Shown: in pieces, positions 45,955 to 59,189 of the stretch
Layout of the letters: each line of letters opens with the position of its first letter
How positions within the stretch are numbered: the stretch's first letter is position 1
DNA from: Bidens hawaiensis
Taxonomy: Eukaryota > Streptophyta > Magnoliopsida > Asterales > Asteraceae
Length of the DNA stretch: 64,000 nt
NCBI GenBank assembly: GCA_021521415.1
Contig: JAIQDT010002046.1
Span: 23,501-87,500 of the forward strand
Reading direction: 5' to 3'
Program-made: the position numbers and the translations under genes
The notes under the pieces: generated by a model
What the model was told of the DNA's origin: nothing
The model's database searches: none
What the model saw: the letters and a program-made list of their open reading frames with translations, nothing else

Positions 45955-46434
45955 TGAAAGCGGTGATCAAGTGTTGACGATATGGCCTAATAAATAAAGT
46001 GAATTCGGAAATAAATATATGAAATTGACGGGTATGATATGACTCAAAAGTTGATGGTTAATTATTATTCTATTAAGTTATAAACCATTAATACTTATTT
46101 ATTAAATTTTATTATGTAATTATTACTTTTAATATATTTAAAAAGATTATAAAATAAATCTTTGTAAAAATAAGTTAACCAATTGATTCATATATAAAAT
46201 GTTTTTTTTTTATAGATCTTAAACATATAACACATGTTTATAAGTAAAAAAAGGTTAATTATATAAAATACATCTCTTATAAAATACTTAATAATATATA
46301 TTTTAATTACGTTGTTCAACCACATTATATTATACATTTTATATTTTAAAAGAACCTTATTAAAATCTTTAATATAAAACCTTTATCAATTTTCTTTTAT
46401 AGCTAAAGTATAGATATTATATATATATACACAC
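45950..46434 (-). other. Fragment of the F LTR, AT-rich
   Basis: It continues F after the AACAA duplication. The AT-rich sequence corresponds to the AT-rich middle of the B LTR. No gene. Confidence 0.5.
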
Positions 46435-47919
46435 ACACTTAAGTTCATAAGAGAAGTTAAGTTATTGCGATAAGCGTGAGAAAGTCAATCCAGCCAATCA
46501 GAATATTTCTTTTATTTTTCCCTTGTAATTAAATATAGGGGTAGGATGGTAAAATTGCTTAAGAAGTTTATATGGAAACTTCAGTTATATTTAATAACTA
46601 TTTAGATCTTTGGAATTTTTGTTTTATTATTTATTAACTTATGTCTTTGTTAATAAAATATATAAAAAATAATAATTGACGATGTTTTGGATTCATACGC
46701 TTATAGCTTATTAGACTAGATTAGTTTTTTTTATTTAGTTTAGATTCATTATTATTTAAATTAAAAACATATACATATAGCAAAAAAAAATTATTAGTAT
46801 TTAAATAAAAAAACATATAAATTAAACACTAATACTGTCAACACCTTATAATCATATATTTATCCTTACATTATATTACTATGACAACATACTCCGATCA
46901 CCTACATCAAACAAAAAACAGCCTACACATGAAATCATTCAAACACAACCATTAAATAAAATATCATTACACAACCAACATATAACTACACAATTTATAT
47001 GTATTTGGATAACTAGATTAAATGTATTTACACAAACTTTTAACGACCTACACAACCAATATGTATTTAGAGAACTATATTAAGATATACCTACACAAAG
47101 TTTTAGTAGCATACAACTAAAAGTTTCTCCACATAGTTTGGTTAAATCCATATGAAGTTATTTGTTTTTTAAATAACTATGTGAGATTTAAAAAATATGA
47201 GTATGACTGGTGGTTGTGTAGAAAAAATTGCTTTCTTTGTGTGCTTGTAAACTATAATAATGGGGTGCTTGTGTCCAAGTTTTAAGTCTTTATGTAATTT
47301 TTTTTACTGTTCTTTTGTATTGGACGTATTTTTATGGGTAGGTTAATTAATTCACTTACGATATATACATTTGTAATGCGTCGGACATTCCTTTGATATT
47401 TTCGTTAACTTTCACAACACATGCCTTAAATTCTACATAATTTTTTATTTGTTTACCCGCACGTATATTTACCCAGTGTAGGAATTTATCCAATTTGTGT
47501 AGGATAATATTCATATACAAATAGAACCCCTACACTTATTTACCAATATGTGTAAGATTATATCAATTTAATATAAGCAAAAAAAAATCTATGAATACAT
47601 ATTAATAAAAAAATTTACATGGCTTGAAATAAAAACAAGTGAAACCAAATTGATTTTTCTACAAATAAAATTCAAAAATACCCAATTATGTATTACTGTA
47701 TTAATGTCAATATAAATGAATAGTTAGTTATGATTGTTTCCTAAATTGGTTTCTTTAATCAAAATACAAAACTACCCTTCAAGTATTAAAATCAATTAAC
47801 ATGAAAAGCTTAAATTTACAACATTGCCATTTTAGTTAAAGACCATTGATTACACATTATCAATGGTTCAGATCTATTTCTCGCATTTCTCATAATAAAA
47901 TGACATCTCTCCTAAACCA

Positions 47920-47925
<6 letters not shown>
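46435..47925. mobile_element. DNA transposon-like element with imperfect inverted ends (M1)
   Basis: The left end, AAGAGAAGTTAAGTTATTGCG..GCGTGAGAAA, and the right end read backwards, AGGAGAGATGTCATTTTA..ATGCGAGAAA, are imperfect inverted repeats. Both abut TA-rich tracts. The 1.4-kb interior has no coding sequence. The superfamily is not certain. Confidence 0.45.
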
Positions 47926-47967
<42 letters not shown>

Positions 47968-47970
<3 letters not shown>

Positions 47971-48502
47971 ATCAGGATTATGAGAGAACCTTTTTGAACT
48001 TGAGAACTATGAGAACCATTTTGGACCACAAAAAATCCAAAAATAAAAAAAATCATAAAATAAAAAAAACATAAAAATCAAAAAAGTATAAAAACCAAAA
48101 TTCTTATTTTATCAACCCGATTAATAAAAAAAAAAAAAACCTCGGTTTAGCTAAATTATATACACATATGTATAATATATACATACATGTATATTTACAT
48201 GTTTTTTGTACACATGTGTATAATTTAAGATAAATGATATTGTACATATGTGTATATTACGTAACCAAAGATTATATAAAATTATACATATGTGTATAAT
48301 ACGACGTTTTTTTTTGTTTTTTTTTTATTTATTTTAATGAAACCGGAATGAAATATAAGAATTTTGGTTTTTTTACTTTTTTAAAATTTTTATTATTTTT
48401 TGTTTTATGATTTTTTAAAATATTTTTTAAAGGTGTTTTTAGTGGTTTAAAATGGTTCTCAAAGTTCTCAATTTGCAAAGGGTTCTCTTAGGATCCTTAC
48501 CC
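47968..48502. mobile_element. Foldback MITE M2 in a TA microsatellite
   Basis: The left end GGATCAGGATTATGAGAGAA..TTGAGAACT..GAGAACCATTTT and the inverse right end GGGTAAGGATCCTAAGAGAA..TTGAGAACT..GAGAACCATTTT match over about 55 bp. The interior is A-rich on the left and T-rich on the right, so the whole 535 bp could fold back. It is bounded by TATATA on both sides. Confidence 0.75.
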
Positions 48503-48513
48503 TATATATATAT

Positions 48514-48873
48514 AGGTATTGGATCATTTCAGAAGTTTTTTTACAGCGAGAAGTGCGAGAAGTGAAGGTGTAACTCCATTAATCCTTAATTTCACTCCAT
48601 TTCTTATGTGTAGGTGCGTATGTATGTGTGTACGTGTGTAGGTACGTATGTTTGTATATGTGTATGTATGTTTTTATGTGTGTAGGTACGTAGGTTTAAA
48701 TGTGGCTCGGTACATTTGTATGAGTATAGGTAGGTTTGAATGTGTATTAAGACATAAATACAACCAACCTACATACATGTAGGTAACATCATAAGCAAGG
48801 GAGTGAAAAATTAGGGATTAATGGAGTTACACATTCACTTCTCGCACTTCTCGCTGTAATATCGCTTCTCTCA

Positions 48874-48876
<3 letters not shown>
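48514..48876. mobile_element. Foldback MITE M3 with inverted repeats of about 60 bp
   Basis: TTACAGCGAGAAGTGCGAGA..GTAACTCCATTAATCC on the left is mirrored by GGATTAATGGAGTTAC..TCTCGCACTTCTCGCTGTAA on the right. The loop holds GTATGT/GTAGGT repeats. Both sides are TA tracts. Confidence 0.8.
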
Positions 48877-48914
<38 letters not shown>

Positions 48915-48916
<2 letters not shown>

Positions 48917-49164
48917 AGTTCAAATAAAAGGAAGTTGTTTCCTAGGAATTGTAAGAACCAATAGAATTTTGACATTTGGCATTAAGACCTATGGTGAAAA
49001 AACAATTATAGGAAACTATGTCGGTTATAATGATGAAAGAGTAATTGTAGGAAACTATGACGGTTTTTTGTAATTTTAAATCTCAAACATTGATTGATAT
49101 GATCCAATGACTATAACTTATTCCTAGTATTCCTAGGAAACTACTTGTTTTTAGGATAACTCTC

Positions 49165-49167
<3 letters not shown>
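48915..49167. mobile_element. Foldback MITE M4
   Basis: The left end AGAGTTCAAATAAAAGGAAG followed by TTGTTTCCTAGGAA mirrors the right end TTCCTAGGAAACTACTTG..AACTCT. It is about 250 bp, flanked by TA tracts, with no coding sequence. Confidence 0.7.
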
Positions 49168-49202
<35 letters not shown>

Positions 49203-49747
49203 GTATATGGTCATAATCAAGGTTCGAAAAACAATTAGTTAAGTTGTCGGTTTTGTAAAAATATTGGTTTATTATTATATATATAATATGTATAATATAT
49301 TTTAAAGGTTTAAAGTAAAAATATTAATTAATAAAACTGGAAAAATTAACTACTAAAAAAAATAGGTGCCGAGACTCGAACCTGCGAGGGAAGCCGGCTC
49401 ACAACAACAAACACACACACATAACCAGCTGGTTTATAAATATTTAAATATAAACATAAGGTTCAATGCGCATATCATAGGATAAACCCTATGATCAGAA
49501 ATCGATTAATCCGTTGAGAATTTGGTTAATTATTGTTAGGGTTATCGATTAACAATTAAATACGATCATGTTAACATAATCAATTACCTGATTTGATGAT
49601 CAAACGATGGTTAATTTGATCCGAACAGCGCCGGCCAAATAACGATAAAGAGCACGTATAAGCCGACTGTGTTAACTTAATTAATGTTGGGGCTTTAGAA
49701 GGCGCTGATATAAGGATGCTATTTTTAGGTTTAACTGAGTTATGGTA
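49168..49747 (-). other. Fragment of the F LTR with a decayed tRNA-like module
   Basis: After the TA tract comes sequence in the place of the tRNA-like module of the B LTR (box-B-like GGTTCGAGTC on the minus strand, 49373-49382, and a decayed box A near 49423). The following 250 bp (AGGGTTTATCCTATGATATG on the minus strand) fits the next part of the LTR. Homology is weak but collinear. Confidence 0.5.
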
Positions 49748-50483
49748 TGTTGGAAAATTTTTAATGAATGTGAGATCAATGTATGGCTCTTCATGTACAT
49801 ATTGTGAAACTTTTCTTAATTATGCCATAATGAGAATTAAGTTACAATGAATGTACATAAGTGAGATTTATTGTTAAACTCTTCATGAGTCTTAATGGTT
49901 ATGTATAAATACAGGCTTTGTGCCTTGGTTAGAGATAAGAAAAAGAAGAGAAGTCTTAAACAAAAAGATGATCATCAAAAAGAAACCTTAGTATACTTCT
50001 TTTTCCAAACATGTTGTAAAGGAGTACTCTTTAAGCTTCATCTTCATGCTTCCAAGTTCTCACACACTAAACTATCCAGTGCAACATCGGGTGTGTGGCC
50101 TTTCCCAGCAGTACATACTGCTTCGGCTGTTGTACCCTGGGAGAAAGACGCGTTGTCTTATGTAGAGGCGCGAAACTTGTTTTAAGGGAAACGTGTTGAA
50201 CACGTGCCTCATCCTCAACCGTCAAAATTTTGTTTGTTTTTTTTTTGTTGTGGTCAAGGCGCTTAGTCGAAGACCAAATGTGATACAAGACAAAGATACT
50301 GCATGAAGACCTATTAAAATGCCTGCTAAAGACTTTGGATCATATCAATTTTGAATATAAAAGTTTGTATTTGTTTTGTTTTGTAAACGGTATTGTACTA
50401 GAATATTTCTCATTACTAACGAGAGTATTTAGTGTTTACTTTATTATTTTACTTTTTAAATAAAAAGTGACTCACGTCCTACA
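49748..50483 (+). repeat. 5' LTR of element J
   Basis: It is 736 bp and collinear with 57102-57844 at high similarity. It includes the shared GGCGTGTGGCCTTTCC / GGGTGTGTGGCCTTTCC and GAGGCGCGAAA blocks. The 96-codon open frame at 49895-50185 lies wholly inside the LTR and is not considered a gene. Confidence 0.85.
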
Positions 50484-53400
50484 ATCTTAAAACAGATTTC
50501 ATGAGATTGTTGCTACAACCTTAAAACCTTATTTATAATATAAGGATTTTGGGTTCACGAAATGGTTTGAAATAAAAATATTTTAGAGATTATAATCTTA
50601 TAAATATATATATATAGGAAATTTCATGTGTAGTACAACTTGTTGTGGTTGGATTTTAGAGATCATGGTGCAATCTTAAATCCTATACCGTGTTACAAAA
50701 CGTTATGTTTGATTCAAACGTTTGGTCTTAGAAATGATTTTTGTAATCGTTTGTATTCTAACTATAGTGTTAGAAACGGTATTGGAAAACCACTGAGATT
50801 TTATTGGTTTTGTTTTAACAATTGTTTATGTCTAGCAATTGTGTTAGAAATGGTTTTTAGTAAACCATTCGTTTCTTGTAAGCGTTAATAATCTAACGTG
50901 CGCGTTAGATTTGGTGTATCGGTTTGTGTAAACATTTCATTTCCTAACATGTGTGTTAGAAATGAATATTTTTATAAAATAACATGTTTAAAAAGTTTCT
51001 CTAAACACCTCGTTTCCACATGTTTAAATATATAACATGTGTGTGAGATACGATTTATTATATATATTAACATATGTGGTTAAAACGTTTTATATAAACG
51101 TCAATTTCTAACGGTCGTGTTAAAACGTTTTATGTAAACGTCAATTTCTAACGGTCGTGTAATAAAATAATGTGGTGAGGCATCAATGTGTAATTTGGTG
51201 AAATAATGCACAAAAGCTTTCACGGGTGTCTGTTCGTTTTCCTCCATTTAAGTTACCATTAATTCAAGTATTGATTCGATGTTAACTGAGTGACTTTTGG
51301 GCTATACACTAAAAAACCAATAGTTTAAAAGGTTTTGTCTCAACGTTTAATGTTTCATTTATGTATAGTCGTTTCTCTAGCATGCGTGCTGGAAATATTT
51401 AAGTCCTAACTTGTTTGTTAGAAATACTGAACGGAAATGTTTTATGTAAACATTTACTTTTCTAACGTATGTGTTAGAAATAACTAGAAATGGTTTCTTT
51501 TATAGACTCTATCCTTGAAAAATGTTAATATGTGAGCGTTCAAGTTTATAACGTGTGCGTTATAATATGTTTTTTTTACTTGCGTTCTATTTAGTCCATG
51601 GGTATTAAACCTAAACCGTATAAAACCATTTGATATTTTAGGTTTTGATTTTTGATTTTTATAAACCCTTATTGATATTATTAATATAAAATATTGCAAA
51701 ACTAAACAAATCTTTAGAATGATTTTAAAAACAAAGTTTTGCATATTTTATATAATTCAAAATGGTTCGTTACTCACGCTAAAAGTAATGCATGTTAAAC
51801 GAAGATAACGTTCTCAAGGATACTCTATAATGGAAAACAACTTCGTGTTGTGTGAACAAAATTGATTGTTCAAGTTTATTACTTAAATGTACTAATTGTA
51901 ACAACTTGAGATTGTTTTGAAGATATTTGTTCAAGAGTATAGTTTCAATACTAGAATGAGGATATGTGTGCACGGAGTTCTATATGAGGAAATACCTCAA
52001 TACATAACATAAAATGATATCATTGAGATGATTTCGATTGGATGATGAAAGTGTTAAAGTTAATAACACTATTTGATGTATAAATGTCGTATGTGTATCC
52101 ATTGATCGAATTTTTAAAAAGGTGTTTTACACTTTATGTTGTAGCTTCGGTTGTATTATTATTTTGTGTTCAATATCTTCGGATAACACATACAGTTTTA
52201 CAACCAAATACAACAATATTTATTATGAAGTGTAAAATTATTTAATAGGATTTTTTTTAAAAAAATTAATTGATAGTTCAAAAAGAATTTTGCATAAGAA
52301 ACAATTTGTGAGTTTTTACGTTTACAAAAGTGTATGACGACACATCAAATGTATAACCACATCATGAGAGTGTCATGAAATAACATGGTGAGTGTATTAA
52401 GATGAAATACACAAGATTATTATATTCAAATCATTGAAATTCACTAAGTGTGAATTATAACATATGAACTAACATATGTTAATGAGAAACTAAAATTCTT
52501 GAAAATTCGCTAAGTGTGAATTAGAACATATAAACTATTTCTTGGAAATTCGCTAAGTGTGAGTTATAACATATGAACTAATATATGCTAAAAAAATTAA
52601 AACTTCTTGGAAATTTAATAAGTATGAATTATAACATATGAATTAATATATGTTGATGGTGTATTTAACTCCTAGGAGATTCACTAAAAGTGAATTGTAA
52701 TGTAATATCGTTAATGAGATATTTATATTATTGGATATTCATCTTTGAAAATTCACTGAGTGTGAATCATAAGAGATCTATTATGTTATTATTGTAATTG
52801 AATTTAAATAAATCTTAACAGATTTATTATAATATGCTTATAATAGCGATGAATAGATAGATGTTTCTACTCCCACCCATTTTTGAACTATGTGAAAGTT
52901 TGTCTTTTATTTTGAGAGAGTATCTCAATAAATAGTTTCAAGAGACAACAATGAAATGTATAAATCACTTTATGTTTGTGTGAATTCCAAGAGTTTGAGT
53001 GTCAATCTAGTTGACTTTATCTCAACATAATAGTGATTGTAGACAAGTAGCGTTCATCTTGTCGGTAATAAATGTATTCATCAAAATGATTCGGATTAAG
53101 ACTTATAAGTCAATGGTGAAGCCTTAAAGATCAAAGGAAAAAGAGTTATGTTCCTTAAATGAATGAAAAAATTATTTGTGTTCTATATATAACAATTTGT
53201 GAGACTTTCCTGAATATTAAGGTTTGGGGATTTTGAATAGGTCTCATTATTATGTCTAAACTAAGGGTTGAGTGTTTCAAAGTGATATTGTAATGGCTGT
53301 GAAGGATCAGAATGATGCATCATCTGTTCACATGCTAAAGTATTATAGTCTAAAGCATGCTAGACTAATACTTGTTAATTATGGTGCTTTATGGAGACTA

Positions 53401-54363
53401 ATTAACGCGAAAATTTGAAGCATCAACAACACAAGAATTGTGTATAGATAAATTTAAAGAAATTTTCATTCAATATAAGGTAATAATGTAACTTATGAGG
53501 ATCTTGAGAAGACCTCAAATGCCTAGGGTTGCTTTAGAGAGTGATTTAGAATCCTTCTAAGTTGGTGATGTTTGATAACAAACTTTTTGACAAGTGTTAC
53601 TTTATTAGTAAGCAATGATGAACTCATTGATACAAAAGCATGGTCTTGTTCAAATCATGAGTGTCGAGTTGTCTTCATAAGTAAAGTTAAGCAGACTATA
53701 TCAAAATGCAATAAATGTGGGGGGGGAGTCATTTAAGAAACTACTATTTAAAAGTGTGTAGAAATGGTAATTGATATGATTTATCAAACTTGTGTAGAAA
53801 GGAAGAACCTTTCTTTACCCCATTATGTTATCCAATAACACTTAAATGTGGAGGTGTCTTGCATTTGAACTTGAAAGGTTTAGCGAAGAGGATTATTGTA
53901 ATCCAATCTAACATTGCAAACACACGACTTAGTGGAGGACAAAAAGTTTGTAATGCATAATGGATATGTGTTTGCCTTAATGATAAGTGTATCTTACAAG
54001 ACAAATATTATAACCAGATTCAGGTGACCACTGAGGTTATAGTCTTAGAAAGTTGAAAATAGGCAAAATTAACTTATAAGTTAATAACACATCACGACAA
54101 CTGATCTCAACTATGCAAGTTATATGTACTGACTAGACAGAGTCAAAGATAATGTTATGGATCCAACAACCTGAGGGTTTAGTAGAGATCAAGTTATGGA
54201 ATGAGACTAAAGCCCATGAAAAAAGTGTATATAAAGGAAACCTAACTTAGTTGACTGGAGATCCCAATATCTAAGTTCAATAGGACAACCTAATTATATA
54301 TCTAAGGGTGGTTACTGTGGTGGTGTATCTTATGTATAAGTTGACACATAAGCTCATATATAT
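50484..54363 (+). other. Internal region of J with two arrays of small hairpins
   Basis: No convincing coding sequence; stops are dense in every frame. The first kilobase holds about twelve TCTAAC-loop-GTTAGA inverted motifs (50756-51566). A second array of six ATTCACTAAGTGTGAAT hairpins lies at 52439-52767. The remainder (52800-54360) may be a heavily mutated pol, but I cannot align it to a family. Confidence 0.6.
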
Positions 54364-56620
54364 TGCAAGGCCCCGTTACCGGTAGCCCTACTTTAGTGTT
54401 GGATTTACTCATAAACGCGGTTCTAAATATCAGAGTTCTGAAAAGTTTCGTGGAATAATATAAAAGTCAACCATTCATTACAAAATCCATAGCGTGTCTT
54501 TCAAAAACATAACATAAAACATAGCATTTCAATCATCACGACAATCTCCAGATGCCAGCCTCTTCGGATCCTGCCATGTGTCTTCCTCAAGCCAACTGCC
54601 TCAGTCGATTAGCCTGCGTGCATACTAAAAGTCAACTACGCTGAGTGAGTTCTAGTTAATCATACAACATACAATACATTCACATACTAGCATATGCACC
54701 CGGAGATACATACCTTCATATCTTCTTACACACTTACTTACATACGCACTTTCATTATTTCTTTCGTACTTACTTACATACTTTCATTCATACATATACG
54801 TTTTAAAGAGCATTCCGCCTTATAACCTTCGCCGATATTATTAGGGTCGGTTTCCTACGTTCGCTGATATTATTAGGGTCGGTTCCCTACATTCGCCGGT
54901 ACTATTAGGGTCGGTTCCCTTCAATCTCTGACATTATTAGGGTCGGTTCCCTACATTCGCGCTACTATAACATACCTGTCATTTACATACTTTCCTTGAC
55001 GATATGTGCAATCTCCGAAAAGCGTTCACGTACCATCAACATTTAATACATATATTGTTCATACATCATACATATTCATACATACGTCATTCATACATCA
55101 TACATATCAATCATACCTTTAACTAACACTTGACAGCACATGCAATATCCGAAGATCGTTCACGCACCGTCAAGCAATCGTCATACATAAATCATACAAG
55201 ACATACACTTACCACCTAAGGTAAGTGTATTAACTATCACATCGAGTATGCACACAGCCCCGAAAACATAACAAGGAAGTGGGGATAGAAACTCACCTGA
55301 ATGCGGTTACGTTCACCGTTTACAGTTATTCCCCTCGTTAGCTGTGCTCGACTAACTGTGTAACAATTACACGTATCAATAAACTATCACTACACATATC
55401 GTCTTTCTAGTCTAATTATAACCCACCACGAACGGGGGTCCGGGGGCAGCGCCCCTGGCAGTGGGGTTCTAGGGGCGGCAGCCCCTAGCGGGGTCCAAGG
55501 GGCAGAGCCCCTGGCTGGGGTTAAGCTGCCAGGTCAGCTTGGAAAAATTTTATTTTCATTAACTGCCTTAACGCATTTTCCATTAGAATTTTGAATCATA
55601 GTTAATCTACTAACTCAAAAGTTCAAGGGCTTCTTGGTAATTAAACCATTCCTTTTCTAAGTCCAGGGACCATTTCTGTCATTCTTATAAACTTAGTTCG
55701 TTACCCAGTTATCTGATTCGTTCTTCAGTTCTTTATTGAATTAGTGTTCTATAACGAATGGAGTTCTGATTCGTTATATCGTAATGAATCACCACTTATG
55801 GACCATCTTAACGAATTGACTTTAGCGAAGTGGTCTTTCATAGCGAACTGAAAATTACAGCGAATTGCTCAACCAGTTCGCTATTCTTCCCTAGCGAACT
55901 GGCCTAACGAACAAGAGTTCTTTCGTAACGAACCACATAACGAATTGAAGCTCATTCGTTATCCTCCCGTAACGAATTAGGGTTAGGTTTTGTCAGAGAA
56001 TGTCAGAAACATTCTCTGACATCCTTAAATACCCGGCCGCCTTTCCGGCGCCGTATTTCCGGCGCCACCGTGCCAGAAAACCGGGCGGTGGCCGAAAAAA
56101 CGTGTTTCAGCACCGTTTTCACCGTTTTTCGTCCCGTTCGATCCAGATCTGAGCTAGGGTAACCCCTAAGCTCATCATAGGTTCGGTTTATACCCGATTC
56201 CACCCGAATCCCGTGACTTAAACGGTTTAACGGTGTCGGCTGGTCGTTTCGTGATTATATCTAACGGGTTTAAGCTCATACAATAAAATACTATCATACC
56301 TTGGGTCGGGATCGGTTTCCTTGGTGATTTCGGCTAGTGAGAGACTAGAGAGAGATAGAGAGCTTAAGTGTGTGTTTGAGAGGTGTATGGAATATGTGTA
56401 AATGAATGAAAATTGGGTATTAAAGGTTTATATATTTAGGGATCATGGGCTTAGCCCATGGTCTTTCCTTCTTTCTTTCATACCCAAGTCCATAACCCAT
56501 ATCCATTTAACCCAACACTAGCCCAACTCATATTCTAGTTATCTAAACCGATAACGACCCGCTATAAAATAGACGAAATTTATTTTATTATTATAACCAA
56601 AAGTAGGATGTTACATATAT
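54359..56620 (-). mobile_element. Solo LTR L (G family) with TATAT target duplication
   Basis: The element is 54364-56615: it starts TGCAAGGCCCCGTTACCGG (one change from the family TGTAAGG) and ends AGGATGTTACA, flanked by TATAT. Family landmarks are 36-bp ATTATTAGGGTCGGTTCC units (54830-54960), an ACACTTACC..GGTAAGTGT hairpin (about 55205), GC-rich hairpins (55430-55520) and TTCGTTA/TAACGAA motifs (55690-55980). Orientation is opposite to G. Confidence 0.9.
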
Positions 56621-57101
56621 ATCCTCCTAAATTATATAGGGAGTTTAATTACATCCTAGTCCATTCCTATAACAACAGTGACATGTTGTGAGGCTAAGCA
56701 TAATATATGGTTAATGATTTGTCTAAATCATTATAACCTTAATGCTTTTAATGATTTGTGGATAATCACATATGTGAAAGAGAAGTGGGATCGCTTCGAA
56801 TGAAATTGTGGGGTGCGCAATTCCTAGAGCTTTCACATAACCAGGCTAGTGTTCCAGGACAATAATGGACACGACAATGAGGGGATGTGCCAGGCTAGGG
56901 AGAGTATTGTGTGAAGTTTATTGTCGTCTACACAAAAGGTGGTTTGTTCAAGGACATCGCGTCTACTAACCGCTAGGAGACTAAGTATACTTCACAAAGG
57001 AATGTTCAAAGCTAACACCTACCTATCCTGCAATACTTAACTAGTCGAGGTTCCATTGGATATTTTTATGTGTTTCATCGATCTCCATTCATGTGAGGGA
57101 T
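56621..57101 (+). other. 3' internal part of element J
   Basis: Decayed sequence between L and the 3' LTR. It has no open frame and ends in the purine tract before TGTTGGAAAA. Confidence 0.6.
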
Positions 57102-57844
57102 TGTTGGAAAATTTTTTATGAATGTAAGATCAACGTAAAACTCTTCATGTACATCTGTGAAACTTTTCTTAATTATTTCATAATGAGAATTAAGTTACAA
57201 TAAATGTACATAAATGAGATTTATTGTTAGACACTTCATGAGTCCTAATGGTTATGTATAAACAGAGGCTTTTCGCCTTGGTTAGAGATAAGAAAAAGAA
57301 GAGAAGTCTTAAACAAAAAAGATGATCATCAAAAAGAAACCTTAATATATTTATTTTTCCATACACGTTACAAAGGAGTACTCTTTAAACTTCATCTTCA
57401 TACTTCCAAGTTCTCACACACTAAACTATCCAGTGCAACATCGGGCGTGTGGCCTTTCCCAGCAGTACATACTGCTTCGGCTGTTGTACCCTGGGAGACA
57501 GATGCGTTGTCTTATGTAGAGGCGCGAAATATGTTTTAAGGGAAGCGTGTTGAACACGTGTCTCAGCCTCAACCGTCAAAATTTTATTTGTTTTTTTTTT
57601 GTTGTAGTCAAGGCGCTTAGTCGAAGATCAAATATGATAAAGATACAAGACAAAGATACTACATTAAGACTTGTTAAACTGCCTGCTAAAGACTTTGGAT
57701 CATATCAATTTTGAATATAAAATTTTTATTTGTTTTGTTTTGTAAACGGTATCGTACTAGAATATTTCTCATTACTAACGAGAGTATCGTTAGTGTTTAC
57801 TTTATTATTTTATTTTTTAAATAAAAAGTGACCCATGTCATACA
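57102..57844 (+). repeat. 3' LTR of element J
   Basis: It is 743 bp and pairs with 49748-50483. Small differences include an extra ATCGTT near 57786. Confidence 0.85.
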
Positions 57845-58953
57845 TTATATACATTAACTTGAGTAACAAGATTATACTAGGTCGGCTAGGTTAATTAAGT
57901 ATAACAAATCAAATACGATCGAATTAACGTAATTAAGCTGTAACACCCGCCTAAAATTCGAGACCAAAACTATTGACTTTTAGATTAAAAGGGAAAATTA
58001 AAAGGTGAAAGTGTTTGTTTCTATAAATAAACAAAATAAACCCACTTATATTCAAAATATTATTATCTGAACATCTAAAAGAGAGACGAGCATTTAAATT
58101 TTGGAAAATTAAACGAGAATTTAGTTAATAAAATGAGTATTTAAGAATTTTCAAACAAAATTGGTTTGAAATCATACGGATATAATAAGAAATTAATATA
58201 GTATAATATTCATAAAATATTGTTGTTAAACCATCTCGTTTGATAATAAACTAAATATGCGTAATCATATAACAAATTACTATTAATATTATTAGCATAT
58301 ATTTCAAGATATACATATGAAAAAAAAATAGTAATATGAGTATTCAACTAGGGGCACTAAATATTTAATTACTTTGAATTATGATATGATTATGATATGT
58401 ATTTCTGACAACACAAAGTTTCTCCACGTGTTTAGTTTAAATGCCACGAGTCAAGGTGCTTGACATCTTTTTATTTAAGCCGACGTTCACTGTTATATTT
58501 ATATAACACAATTAGTTTAAATAAATATGACAAATATGTAGAAGTAATAATCAAGTGTTAGGAAGGGTGTTTTCAAGCATTCCAACTCAAATCCTATACA
58601 CATTTTATCTCGATTTTTGTGCCCCAAACCCTTCTGACCTCTCGACGATTTTTCTCACTCGAAGTACGTGTCATCCCGACACCACTCCGGAGTTTTGACG
58701 TTTTCTATCCTGACACGACATAGAGTAGAAGTGCGCGTTCAAGCTTAGGTATTTAACTCCAAACACCCGTGTAAGGTAGAAATTCTGCTCGATTATTTTA
58801 TTATATTTGGCTTAGACCTAGTCGAGGATACAGCTCATACCTTGACCAGTTAAAAAGTTAAATTTAGTTTTCATAAGCTAAGGATATAGTTAAAATGATA
58901 TTTCTTTATTTATATAAAATCTTTATAAAACCTGATATATACGTTTCTTCATT

Positions 58954-59189
58954 AAGAAGAAACGTAGTATATGAATGATGAACAATGAATGACTAAAGGT
59001 CCAATTTTTCTATAAAGAAATAATCATCAAGTTAAAGGTTATGCAAATTAGGGATGAGATCGATACCGGTAAAGAAGAAACGTAGTATATGAATGATGAA
59101 CAATGAATGACTAAAGGTCCAATTTTTCTATAAAGAAATAATCATCAAGGTAAAGGTTATGCAAATTAGGGATGAGATCGGGACCGTAC
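58954..59189 (+). repeat. 118-bp tandem duplication in K, including a fragment of the hAT MITE
   Basis: The units 58954-59071 and 59072-59189 start AAGAAGAAACGTAGTATATG and end in ATGCAAATTAGGGATGAGAT. The first unit ends with only about 25 bp of the MITE (TAGGGATGAGATCGATACCG); the second runs into the complete MITE. Confidence 0.9.

Larger units (their letters stand above)
49748..57844 (+). mobile_element. Element J: copia-like LTR retrotransposon, degenerate, containing solo LTR L
   Basis: The two LTRs begin TGTTGGAAAATTTTT and end ..GTCCTACA / ..GTCATACA (49748-50483 and 57102-57844). A purine tract (GTGAGGGAT) precedes the 3' LTR. TGTTGGAAAA starts and LTRs of about 740 bp are typical of copia elements, but I recognise no intact gag or pol in the roughly 4.4 kb of internal sequence. 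The PBS is not recognisable. Flanks are TGGTA and TTATA, so the target duplication, if real, is eroded. J lies in the F LTR. Confidence 0.75.

Noticed and set aside
49895..50185. 96-codon ORF in the J 5' LTR
   Set aside because: It lies inside an LTR and has no recognisable domain or independent support.
50756..51566. CRISPR-like array
   Set aside because: Motifs are diverged, spacing is irregular and the context is a plant retroelement.
49743..57849. Exact target duplication around J
   Set aside because: TGGTA and TTATA share only three of five bases, so I do not claim a duplication.
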